In this document: in pieces, positions 42,726 through 51,067 of the stretch
Layout: each line of letters opens with the position of its first letter
Position numbering within the stretch: the stretch's first letter is position 1
Assembly: GCA_026984795.1 (NCBI GenBank)
Contig: JALSRK010000015.1
Span: forward strand, 166,384 to 230,383
Direction: 5' to 3'
Source: Solibacteraceae bacterium
GTDB taxonomy: Bacteria > Acidobacteriota > Terriglobia > Bryobacterales > Bryobacteraceae
DNA: 64,000 bases
Position numbers and translations under genes: made by a program
Notes under the pieces: generated by a model
The model's database searches: none
What the model was told of the DNA's origin: nothing
Seen by the model: the letters and a program-made list of their open reading frames with translations, nothing else

Positions 42726-45593
42726 GTGAGGCGCATGGGCGAACGAAGTTCGACCCTCTTGTTTGCGCTCCTCGTGGGCGCACTCATTCTCGGTTGCGGA
42801 ACCGGCGAACAGACGGACACCCGGATCGAAAGCCGGTTCCGCAATCCCCCGGACGAGAGCCGCATGGCCACCTACTGGTGGATCTTCGGCCCCGCCTGGA
42901 CCGACGACGAGATCGACCGCGAATTGCAGGTGCTCAGCGACGCCGGCATCGGCCGCGTGATGATCTTCCCGCTCTACCCCTACGAGGTCGATGCCCCCCA
43001 GCGGGGAATCAAGAACCTCGAATACCTCTCACCCGAGTTCCTCGAGCGGTTCCGACACGCTGTGCACAAGGCCCGGGAGCTTTCCATCCAGGTTGATCTG
43101 GTGATGGGCACCGGCTGGCCCTACGGAGGGCCCACGATCCCGCAAGAACTCTCTCCCCGGCGAATCTACGCGAAGACCGTCCCCTTCACCGGAGCAGCCG
43201 GCGACCAGGTCACCGTTCGCCTGCCGGAGCTGGAGGCTCACGATGAGCTGATCGCGGTCCAACTCGTGCCCGCGGATCGTGCCGGCAATCGCGTAGCCAT
43301 CGACCTCACCCGGGCGGCAGCGTCCGGTTCTGTTGCGTTTGAAGTCCCACCCGGCAAGTGGGAACTGATGGTCTTCGTTCAGGGCTTGACAACCCAGCGG
43401 CACGACGTCGTTTTCGCCGCGGCCGGTGGTGGTGGCCACGCCATCGACCACCTGGACCGACGAGCGGTGAAGAAGTACCTCGACGACGTCAGCGCCAAGC
43501 TGGCCAATGCCGTCGCGCCCGGGGAGATCCGCGCGATGTACTCGGCCAGTTTCGAGGTCTACGAAACCTCTTGGACCCCCGGATTCCTGGACGAGTTCGC
43601 GCGGCGCCGCGGCTACAGCCTCCGGCCGCACCTGGCGGCGCTGTTCCGCAACCGGGGCGAAGAGTCGATGCACGTCCGCTTCGACTTCTGGCGAACCATT
43701 GCCGAGTTAGCGGCCGACAACTACCTGAGCCAGGTCGGTGACTGGTGCCGGTCCCACGGTTTCGGCTTTCAGGCGGAATCCTACGGGGTCCCGCCAGTGA
43801 CGCTGGCCAGCTTTGCCGGCGTTGACTACCCGATGGGCGAAGACTACGACTGGAAGGAGTTCAATCGGACGCGCTGGGCGAGCTCCGCCGCACATTTCTA
43901 CGAGCAGAACGTCGTCAGTGTCGAGGCCTACACCTGGCTGCGGATGGCCCGTTATACATCGAGTCTGGAGGATCTGAAGCGCGGCAGCGACCTCCACTTC
44001 GTTTCCGGCGCCAACCGGATCGTGGCGCACGGCTACGCCTATTCCCCTCCTTCAGCGGGCGTTCCGGGCTGGGGTTACTATGCCGGCGCCATGCTGACGG
44101 AGAACCAACCTTGGTGGAAGTACTTTCCCGAGCTCTCCCGCTATGTGCACCGCGCCGGATACATCCTCAGCTTGGGGAGGCCGGTGGCCGATGTCGCGTT
44201 GTACCTGCCGGAAGGCGATCTGGCCGCTGAGTTCCCTCCCAGCAACTTCAACCTGGCCAAGGAAGTCATCTTCCGGCTCGACCGCGAGAGGACGATAGAG
44301 GATTACAGCTGGGGGTTGCCGCGTCAATTACAACTCGAAGCCGATGTCGTGAAAACCGCGGTCACCAACGGCTATTCTCTCGAGGGCGTCGACTACTCGA
44401 TCCTCTCCACTTTGGGGACGATCGAGGACGGCCGGTTCAACATCGGCCACAGCAGTTTCCGCGTCATCGTTCTTCCCGGTCTCCGGGGCTTGCCCCTCGA
44501 AGTCCTCGAACGCATCGTCAGGTTCTGCCGCCAGGGCGGGACCGTCATCAGCACCCTGCGCCTGCCTGAGATCGCTTACGGGCTCAAGGACCACGAACAG
44601 AACGCCGCCCGTTTGCGCGAACTGATGGACGAGTTGTACGGCGGCATCGACCGCGCCCGGGACTACCAGGAGAAAACGGTCGGGCGGGGCCGGGCAATCT
44701 TCGCCGGGGACGAGACCACGAACTACTTGAGAGCGCTAAACACGGTCGCGCCGGACATGATCATCAAAGGCGGCGATCAGGAGGTCGGGTTCGTCCACCG
44801 CCGTGCCGGAAACCAGGACTTCTATTTCATGGCCAACCTCGGCGACCAGAGTAAGCGGCTGGAGGTGAGCTTCCGCGCAGGAAACCGGAAGCCGCGGCTT
44901 TGGGATCCGATGACGGGAGAGATCCGGGACGCGCGGGCGTACCGCTTCGACGGAGACCGTACCGCCGTCAACGTGACGCTGGAGCCGTACGGCTCGATCT
45001 TCGTCGAGTTTGGGACCTCGACGGCGCCGCCCCCGGAACCGGGGCCCGGACCCGCTGCTCAGCCGGAGGCTCTGCCGGTCTCCGGACCGTGGAAGTTGAG
45101 CTGGCCGGGCACCGGGATCAGCGCTATGGAAATGGATGAGCTGCATTCCTGGACGATCTACCCGGCGGCGAAGTATTTCTCCGGTACCGGCCGGTACGAG
45201 ACCACGGTCCACCTGCCGGAGGCCTACCTGAACAAAGGCCCCCGCCTGGTCCTGGATCTCGGCGATGTACGCAACGTCGCCGAAGTGTGGGCGAATGGCG
45301 AGCACGCCGGAGTCGTGTGGAAAAGGCCGTACCGCCTGGACGTAACCGGCAAGCTCCGCTCCGGGGACAACACTCTGCGGGTGGAGGTGACCAACCTGCT
45401 CATCAACCACGTCTTGAACCAGCCAGTGAAAGACTACTCCGAAATCCAGCGACGCTACAATATCGGAATTCGCATTCGAACGCCGGACGAAAAGCAACGG
45501 GTCAAGCAGCCGCTGCCCTCCGGCTTGCTCGGACCGGTGCGGTTGATCATATTGAACAACGTTACGAACCAGCAGGGGAACGCTGGCCCATGA
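42726..45593 (+). CDS. GH106-like glycosidase, lipoprotein (alpha-L-rhamnosidase family)
   Basis: 955 residues from GTG 42726 (ATG 42735 is also possible). A lipoprotein signal has Cys24 in LILGC. The catalytic region shows the hallmarks of large GH106-type proteins: RMATYWWIFGPAWTDDEI, VMGTGWPYGGP, YETSWTPGFLDEFARRRGY and FGFQAESYG. A C-terminal beta-sandwich (SGPWKLSWPG, then LDLGDVRNVAEVWANGEHAG) resembles the sugar-binding module of GH2-like enzymes. Expected activity is release of L-rhamnose from polysaccharides at the outer surface or in the periplasm. Its TGA overlaps the next ATG. Confidence 0.8.
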   Translation: MRRMGERSSTLLFALLVGALILGCGTGEQTDTRIESRFRNPPDESRMATYWWIFGPAWTDDEIDRELQVLSDAGIGRVMIFPLYPYEVDAPQRGIKNLEYLSPEFLERFRHAVHKARELSIQVDLVMGTGWPYGGPTIPQELSPRRIYAKTVPFTGAAGDQVTVRLPELEAHDELIAVQLVPADRAGNRVAIDLTRAAASGSVAFEVPPGKWELMVFVQGLTTQRHDVVFAAAGGGGHAIDHLDRRAVKKYLDDVSAKLANAVAPGEIRAMYSASFEVYETSWTPGFLDEFARRRGYSLRPHLAALFRNRGEESMHVRFDFWRTIAELAADNYLSQVGDWCRSHGFGFQAESYGVPPVTLASFAGVDYPMGEDYDWKEFNRTRWASSAAHFYEQNVVSVEAYTWLRMARYTSSLEDLKRGSDLHFVSGANRIVAHGYAYSPPSAGVPGWGYYAGAMLTENQPWWKYFPELSRYVHRAGYILSLGRPVADVALYLPEGDLAAEFPPSNFNLAKEVIFRLDRERTIEDYSWGLPRQLQLEADVVKTAVTNGYSLEGVDYSILSTLGTIEDGRFNIGHSSFRVIVLPGLRGLPLEVLERIVRFCRQGGTVISTLRLPEIAYGLKDHEQNAARLRELMDELYGGIDRARDYQEKTVGRGRAIFAGDETTNYLRALNTVAPDMIIKGGDQEVGFVHRRAGNQDFYFMANLGDQSKRLEVSFRAGNRKPRLWDPMTGEIRDARAYRFDGDRTAVNVTLEPYGSIFVEFGTSTAPPPEPGPGPAAQPEALPVSGPWKLSWPGTGISAMEMDELHSWTIYPAAKYFSGTGRYETTVHLPEAYLNKGPRLVLDLGDVRNVAEVWANGEHAGVVWKRPYRLDVTGKLRSGDNTLRVEVTNLLINHVLNQPVKDYSEIQRRYNIGIRIRTPDEKQRVKQPLPSGLLGPVRLIILNNVTNQQGNAGP

Positions 45594-48500
45594 AGAATCA
45601 CGCTTGCTTGCTCGCCGCCGCTGTTTGCCTCGCCGTCTTGGTCTTGGCCGCCGCGGCGCCGCCGGCGGAGCCGGTCTCGCTCGAGGAGGGCTTCCGCAAC
45701 CCGCCAGTCGAGGCCCGGCCGGCCACCTATTACCTGCTGCTGAACGGCTACGCCAACCGGGACTACCTGCCCCGGGAAATCGAGAGGCTGCACGACGCGG
45801 GCATCGGAGGGCTTTGCGTGTTCGACATGGGCGCACGGGGCAAGAACGCGCCGCCGGCGGGCCCGGCGTTCATGAGCCCGGAATCGGTGGCCAATATCGC
45901 GTTGATTCTGCGCACGGCGAAGCGGCTCGGCATGGAGGTCGACCTCTCCGTCTCCAGCAGTTGGGACATGGGTGGAAGCTGGGTCACGCCTCGCGACGGG
46001 AGCATGGCGCTGTACCGGTCCGAGATCGAGGTTGAGGGACCACGCACTTTCGATCAGCGGCTGCCGTTCCCTGACACTCCACCCTCCAACCCGAAAGGCC
46101 CGGACGGGCTGCCGGTGTTTCACACCGAAGTCGCCGTGCTCGCGGTGCCCCAGCCGCGGCGGCTGCCCGGCCACGAGTTCGTCTTCGAGCTGGAGGAACC
46201 GGCAACCATCGAGCGCGTCGTGCTCTACAACACGCTGAGCGGCGAGCAGGGGGTCAACTACTTCACCAAGGAGTTCTCGGTGGAGGTTTCTACCACCGAC
46301 GCGCGTCCCGGTTCCTTCCGCGAAGTTCTCCGCGCCTCGCTCGAAGGCCGCACCGGGCCGCAGGAGTTCCGCTTCCCGCCCGCCAGGGCGCGTTACGTTC
46401 GCCTGCTTGTTCGCAGCGGCCATAACCCTGAATCGGGTCGCGTGCAGCTCGCCGAGTTCGAAGCCTACACCGCCGAAGGCCGGAACGTGCTGCTGTCCCA
46501 CCGCGCCAACCGCACCATCGACGGCGCGAAACTGATCCGCTACTCCTCGACCGGAGGAAACGACCGGGCCGCGTGGTCCGCCTACAACCTGTTCGACGGC
46601 GTTACCAGCGGCGCTCGGGGAAGCTGGTCTTCCAACGGGCCGCCCCCGCTGGTGATCCCTGACCGCAGCCGCCTCATCGACCTGACCGATCGCGTCGATC
46701 GCACTGGACGTCTCCGGTGGAAAGTCCCCGCCGGCAAGTGGGCCATCCTCCGCTTCGTGTGCACGAACACCGGCGAACGGCTCAAGGTGCCGAGCCCGAA
46801 CTCGGACGGCCTGGCCACCGATCACCTGAGTGCGGGCGCCACCCGCCGCTTTCTCGGGACGCTGATGAGTCGGCTCGAGCGGGGGATAGGCGAGTTGGAC
46901 GCAAGCGCGCTCGATGACCTCTATCTGGCCAGCTACGAAGTCCGCGGCCGGATCTGGACGCCCGACTTCATCGAACAGTTCCAGCGGCGGCGAGGCTACG
47001 ATCCCACTCGTTTCCTCCCTGCCCTGTACGGCGCGGTTGTCGACGACGAGGACATCACCGAGCGTTTCCGCTACGACTTCCGCAAGACGCTCGGCGAGCT
47101 GCTGGTTGACGCTTACTACCGGACCGCGACAGCGGTAGCCCACGAGGCCGGCGTGGGCATCGAATCAGAGGCCGGCGGACCGGGGCCGCCGATTCATCAG
47201 GTACCCGTCGACGCGCTGCTGGCGCTCGGAGCCATCGATTCAGTCCGAGGTGAATTCTGGCCGCATCGTCCGCACGCGGACTCGCTGTGGGTGGTGAAGG
47301 AGACGGCTGCGGCGGCGCACATCTACGGCAAGCGCCGCGTCCATCAGGAAGCGTTCACCAGCATGCATCACTGGGAAGATGCGCCCCAGAGTCTGAAATG
47401 GTCGGCGGATCGCGCCATGTGCGAGGGGGCCAACCACTTCGTCTGGCACACGGCGTCCCACCAGCCGCCCGAGGCCGGCAAGCCCGGCTGGGCATACGGG
47501 GCCGGCACGCACCTCGGGCCCAACCTCGTCTGGTGGCCGATGGCCGGGGCGTTCCTCGAATACCTGGGCCGGGCGTCGTTCCTCCTCCAGCAGGGCCTCT
47601 TCGTGGCCGACGTCGTCTACTATTACGGCGACCAGGGCTTCAATTTCGTCCCGCCGAAACACGTGGACCCATCGCTCGGGCCCGGCTACGACTATGACGT
47701 CACCAACGCGGAGGTGATTCTGAAACGGATGAGCGTGCGGGAAGGCAAGATCGTGCTGCCCGACGGCATGAGCTACGAAGTCCTGGTGTTGCCCGAGCGG
47801 GACGATATCGACCTCCACGTGCTGCGCAAAGTCCGGCAGCTTGTACTCGACGGCGCCACGGTCGTCGGACGCCGGCGGCCCTCCCGCTCGACCGGTCTCA
47901 CGGGGTATCCGGAGAGCGACAGAGAAGTTCAGAAGCTGGCGGCGGAGCTGTGGGGCAAGGGAAAGATCATCACGGACAAGTCACTCCGAGAAGTTCTCAC
48001 GGCCCGCGGCGTCGGGCCCGATTTCACCTTCAGGAGCAAACGACGCGATACAGAACTCGATTACATCCATCGCCGCACGAAGGAAGCCGAAATCTACTTC
48101 GTCCGCAACAAGAAGCGGCGGCCGGAGCACGTGGAGGCCACTTTCCGGGTATGGGGGAAACGGCCGGAGCTTTGGGATCCGGTTACGGGCCGGATTGCGG
48201 CCGTGCGCACTTTCAAGTCCTCCGCTGAAGGTCTGACCGTTCCCCTCGATCTGGATCCGCACGGCTCGGTTTTCGTGGTATTCCGGGAGGCCGGCGGACC
48301 CGCCCCCGAGCCACGTTCGTCCAAGAAGGAAGCGCCGGTTGTGATGGAACTTGCGGGCCCGTGGGAATTGCGGTTTCCCCCCGGGATGGGGACGCCGGCC
48401 ACGGTCAGGTTGCCGGAGCTGATCTCCTGGACCGAACACGAGCTTTCCAGCGTCCGTTGCTTCTCCGGCATCGCCACCTACACGAAGCGATTCCACCTCT

Positions 48501-48829
48501 CGGCCGACTGGCTCGCTGGCGATGGGCCTGTATATCTGGAACTGGGCGATCTGTGGGCGGTGGCCGGGGTGACTTTGAACGGGGAGCCGCTCGGTGTAGC
48601 CTGGACGCCCCCGTTCCGGCTCCTGGCGTCCCAGGCGCTTCGAGAAGGCGAGAACACGCTCGAGATCCGCGTAGCCAACACCTGGGCCAATCGGCTGATC
48701 GGCGAGGCGCGCGGCGAGTGCGCGCCGAAGATCACCCGCACGAACATCACCGCGACGGCGGGGATACCTTGGGCCAGAGTGAAGCCCCGGAAGAGCGGGC
48801 TGTTTGGCCCGGTCAGGCTGGTCCGCTGA
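45590..48829 (+). CDS. GH106-like glycosidase with discoidin-like insertion
   Basis: 1079 residues from ATG 45590 (ATGA overlap with the preceding glycosidase). A signal peptide (about 1-25) precedes the N-terminal GH106-type TIM-barrel part (MEVDLSVSSSWDMGGSW). An inserted discoidin/F5-F8-like segment at about 180-290 (ATIERVVLYNTLSGEQG and YVRLLVRSGHNPESG) comes next, then the remaining catalytic region (SYEVRGRIWTPDFIEQFQRR, IESEAGGPGPPIHQVP) and a C-terminal binding module. It is a paralogue of the upstream enzyme and probably attacks another linkage of the same glycan. Confidence 0.8.
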   Translation: MKNHACLLAAAVCLAVLVLAAAAPPAEPVSLEEGFRNPPVEARPATYYLLLNGYANRDYLPREIERLHDAGIGGLCVFDMGARGKNAPPAGPAFMSPESVANIALILRTAKRLGMEVDLSVSSSWDMGGSWVTPRDGSMALYRSEIEVEGPRTFDQRLPFPDTPPSNPKGPDGLPVFHTEVAVLAVPQPRRLPGHEFVFELEEPATIERVVLYNTLSGEQGVNYFTKEFSVEVSTTDARPGSFREVLRASLEGRTGPQEFRFPPARARYVRLLVRSGHNPESGRVQLAEFEAYTAEGRNVLLSHRANRTIDGAKLIRYSSTGGNDRAAWSAYNLFDGVTSGARGSWSSNGPPPLVIPDRSRLIDLTDRVDRTGRLRWKVPAGKWAILRFVCTNTGERLKVPSPNSDGLATDHLSAGATRRFLGTLMSRLERGIGELDASALDDLYLASYEVRGRIWTPDFIEQFQRRRGYDPTRFLPALYGAVVDDEDITERFRYDFRKTLGELLVDAYYRTATAVAHEAGVGIESEAGGPGPPIHQVPVDALLALGAIDSVRGEFWPHRPHADSLWVVKETAAAAHIYGKRRVHQEAFTSMHHWEDAPQSLKWSADRAMCEGANHFVWHTASHQPPEAGKPGWAYGAGTHLGPNLVWWPMAGAFLEYLGRASFLLQQGLFVADVVYYYGDQGFNFVPPKHVDPSLGPGYDYDVTNAEVILKRMSVREGKIVLPDGMSYEVLVLPERDDIDLHVLRKVRQLVLDGATVVGRRRPSRSTGLTGYPESDREVQKLAAELWGKGKIITDKSLREVLTARGVGPDFTFRSKRRDTELDYIHRRTKEAEIYFVRNKKRRPEHVEATFRVWGKRPELWDPVTGRIAAVRTFKSSAEGLTVPLDLDPHGSVFVVFREAGGPAPEPRSSKKEAPVVMELAGPWELRFPPGMGTPATVRLPELISWTEHELSSVRCFSGIATYTKRFHLSADWLAGDGPVYLELGDLWAVAGVTLNGEPLGVAWTPPFRLLASQALREGENTLEIRVANTWANRLIGEARGECAPKITRTNITATAGIPWARVKPRKSGLFGPVRLVR

Positions 48830-49009
48830 TTCGGGACGGCACGGCGGATCACACGGGGAGGCGCGCAGGACGCACGGAGCGATCTCCAGCCGCCTCCCTG
48901 GGCCGCTACCCCGCCGCACCCACCGGTTCGATGTCTCGAATACAGGATCGTCTTACCCTCCGCCAACCATCAGTTCTCCCACTCCCCCGTGTAGCGGAAC
49001 GTGGGAGTT

Positions 49010-49139
49010 CGACAACCGCTCCAGCTTCGCTGCGGCGGCTTCCTGCGTGTTGGGTAGGGCGTGGGAATCGATGTCGAGAGTGAACACGGCGCCGGCGTGG
49101 CCAAGCTGTTCCGACACGACCCTAGCTTCCTTCCTAGCC
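49010..49139 (-). pseudogene. Remnant of a tyrosine integrase C-terminus
   Basis: The minus strand reads ARKEARVVSEQLGHAGAVF, then TLDIDSHALPNTQEAAAAKL, which matches the last 45 residues of tyrosine recombinases (normally VVSERLGHAS ... TLDxYSHxLP). The catalytic Tyr of the YSH motif is replaced by Asp, and the R and HxxR parts are missing. It lies 155 bp from the mutated tRNA-Lys 3' copy, so it is probably the dead integrase of the older island. The rest of 48830-49294 contains nothing else recognisable. Confidence 0.7.
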
Positions 49140-49262
49140 GCATTCACAACCTCGAATTGTGTGCCAACTCGGCCGCACGCACCTGGACTCACCCGATGCC
49201 GGCGGTGTCTGACATTTCGCGTAACCACGGCATTATCAACACGCAAGTGCATCTTTCCACAC

Positions 49263-50819
49263 TCAGCCACAGTCGACCGAAAAAGGCGAAAACGGACTCT
49301 TAACCAGTGGCTTGCAGGTTCGACTCCTGCCGAGCTCACCAATCAACCACGGGCCCTTCGCGCTTCTCCGCCAGAAACGAGTGTGGGGGGCGAATCTTAA
49401 TTCCGTTCCGGGACATAGAGCCCTCACCGGCCTCTGGTGGTTCAAAACGTCGCGTAACCCATTCACCCGCCGGCGGAGCTGCCCGGCCTTCGTGTGGACG
49501 GAGAGTGTCGCGGGGCCGAAAGCGGCGCTGGAGTTCTCCAGCGACTCGGCATTGGGAACCGGGGTCACGCCGTGCCAGGGAAGGGGATCTGATGTCCGCT
49601 CCCGTGCCGGTGTTAGAATCGCCTTGGAAGCTATTCCCGGCCGGTGCCGGGCCTGGTCTTCAAAACCAGTGGGCGGCGCTCCGCACTGCCGGTGGGTTCG
49701 ACTCCCACTAGCTTCCGCCAGTAAGTCCTTGTCTTTCAATACGTTACCTCCACCCCACCCCTCGATTGTGCCCGAAATTGTGCCCGGTAGATACCGTTCC
49801 ATCTTCGCCGCCACCTCCCGGACGTCGCGGTCACCGACGATGTGGTACCGCTCGAACGTGCGCCGCGTCAGGTGGCCGGAAACCAGCATGGCCTGCTTTT
49901 CCGGCACGCCCGCCCGGACCATGTTCGTCAAAGCCGTGCGGCGGAGGTCATGGAAGTGCAGACCTTCGACGCCGGCCTTGCGGCAGTACTCGTTCCACGT
50001 CTTCCAGCGGAAGATCATCTGCCGGCCCCTCACCTGAAACAGCCAAGGGCACCGAGGATCCCGGGTGGCGTATGCCATCTCGAGCCAGTGTTTCATTTCT
50101 CCGTACACCGGCAGCACCCTGGCCCGCCCCGTCTTGCTGTCCTGAGCCTCGATGCGGATCTCGCCGCGCTGAAAATCGACCTGGGACCACCGGATGGAGA
50201 GCAGCTCCCCGAGCCGCGCTCCGGTGTGGTAGCCGACGACGAGCAAGAGGCGGTAGTGAGCCGGCAGCAAATCTCGCAATCGCAGGTACTCCTCGTGCCG
50301 CAACAGTCCCGTGCGCACGTTGTTCTCCGGGAGCTTCTCGATGCGGGGGACCCGGGCGACCAACGGCGGCTCTGCTTCCGAGGCGAGCCGGAAGGCTCGA
50401 CCAAGCAATTCCAACTTCCGGTTGATCGTGGCGTTGGCGGCGCCTTCGGCGCGGCGCTTTCGGATGTACCTCTTGACGTCGGCCGTGCTGAAAGCCGCTG
50501 CCTTGAGCTTCCCGAAAGCAGGACGCAGGTGCTTGTTGATCCGAAGCACACAGTGCCGCAGGCTGCGGATCCCCCGTACCTGGTAGTCTTCAATCAGCTC
50601 ATCGAGCAGCTGAGAGACGGTCACGCGTTCCAGAGCGAGGCCGGCGAACCTGCCTGTGACGACCTCGCCCTGCCGCCACTTCAACAGCCGCTCGGCGTCG
50701 GAACGGCGGTCGCTGCGGCTCGACTCGCGGATCGGCTTCGGGTCGCCGGGCCGATAGTACTTGATCCACCAGATCCTTCCCCGGCGATAGATGCTGCCGA
50801 ACTTCGGTCGCGTCGCCAT
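49263..50819 (-). CDS. int: Tyrosine integrase at tRNA-Sec, frame running antisense through the tRNA
   Basis: From ATG 50819 the frame codes for 518 residues. Residues 1-366 are a complete phage-type integrase: an N-terminal arm/core-binding part and catalytic residues R202 (TGARLGE), K229, HDLR (H290/R293), H316 (SGH) and Tyr325 (ERYH). From residue 367, exactly at the CCA end of tRNA-Sec, the frame continues antisense through the whole tRNA and beyond without a stop until 49263. It probably serves an element integrated into tRNA-Sec to the right; the extra C-terminal residues may be partly accidental. About 250 bp upstream of its start contain no gene. Confidence 0.8.
   Translation of the reverse strand: MATRPKFGSIYRRGRIWWIKYYRPGDPKPIRESSRSDRRSDAERLLKWRQGEVVTGRFAGLALERVTVSQLLDELIEDYQVRGIRSLRHCVLRINKHLRPAFGKLKAAAFSTADVKRYIRKRRAEGAANATINRKLELLGRAFRLASEAEPPLVARVPRIEKLPENNVRTGLLRHEEYLRLRDLLPAHYRLLLVVGYHTGARLGELLSIRWSQVDFQRGEIRIEAQDSKTGRARVLPVYGEMKHWLEMAYATRDPRCPWLFQVRGRQMIFRWKTWNEYCRKAGVEGLHFHDLRRTALTNMVRAGVPEKQAMLVSGHLTRRTFERYHIVGDRDVREVAAKMERYLPGTISGTIEGWGGGNVLKDKDLLAEASGSRTHRQCGAPPTGFEDQARHRPGIASKAILTPARERTSDPLPWHGVTPVPNAESLENSSAAFGPATLSVHTKAGQLRRRVNGLRDVLNHQRPVRALCPGTELRFAPHTRFWRRSAKGPWLIGELGRSRTCKPLVKSPFSPFSVDCG
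49295..49341 (+). repeat. Third, mutated copy of the tRNA-Lys 3' end
   Basis: 47 bp matching tRNA-Lys from the base before the anticodon loop to the CCA, with three substitutions (T to C in the anticodon stem, G to C in the variable region, G to A in the acceptor stem). No 5' half of a tRNA is present. It is an old attR whose sequence has drifted. The 285 bp from here to the tRNA-Sec hold no gene I can support. Confidence 0.8.
49627..49721 (+). tRNA. selC: tRNA-Sec (anticodon TCA), selenocysteine tRNA
   Basis: A 95-base tRNA with features specific to bacterial tRNA-Sec: an 8-bp acceptor stem (GGAAGCTA with TAGCTTCC), a 6-bp D stem with a 4-base loop (CCCGGC-CGGT-GCCGGG), an anticodon arm CTGGT-CTTCAAA-ACCAG giving TCA, a long variable arm, a 5-bp T stem (GTGGG/CCCAC) around TTCGACT, discriminator G and CCA. 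TAGAAT at 49614-49619 may be its -10 box. The organism should therefore read some UGA codons as selenocysteine; selA, selB and selD are not in this window. Confidence 0.95.
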
Positions 50820-51067
50820 ATTCTCACCTCTATCCTCGTCAGGCCGCCCACGGCACCCCACCTTGAACCGCCCCGGGGGGGTCCTCGCCAGAGGTCCGTC
50901 CCGGAACGGAACATTCCCGGACGTCTGAGAACAATCCGGAACTTCCCGCCCCGGAGCTCCTCTGGTACTGTGAAGCCGCACCAAGGCCTCGGATCGATTA
51001 AGCGGGCGTTGCACTCTCTGCCGATCGGTCAGGCCGGCCGAGGCGCCAGACGGGGCAATTCCCAACA

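Larger units (their letters stand above)
33305..49341. mobile_element. Older 16 kb carbohydrate-utilisation island behind the satellite
   Basis: The segment lies between attR of the satellite and a mutated third copy of the tRNA-Lys 3' end at 49295-49341, next to a decayed integrase fragment. Between them are only catabolic and uptake genes: MFS transporter, isomerase-like, sulfatase, regulator, TonB receptor and two GH106-like enzymes. This is the layout of an earlier insertion into the same tRNA gene whose integrase has died. Confidence 0.6.
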
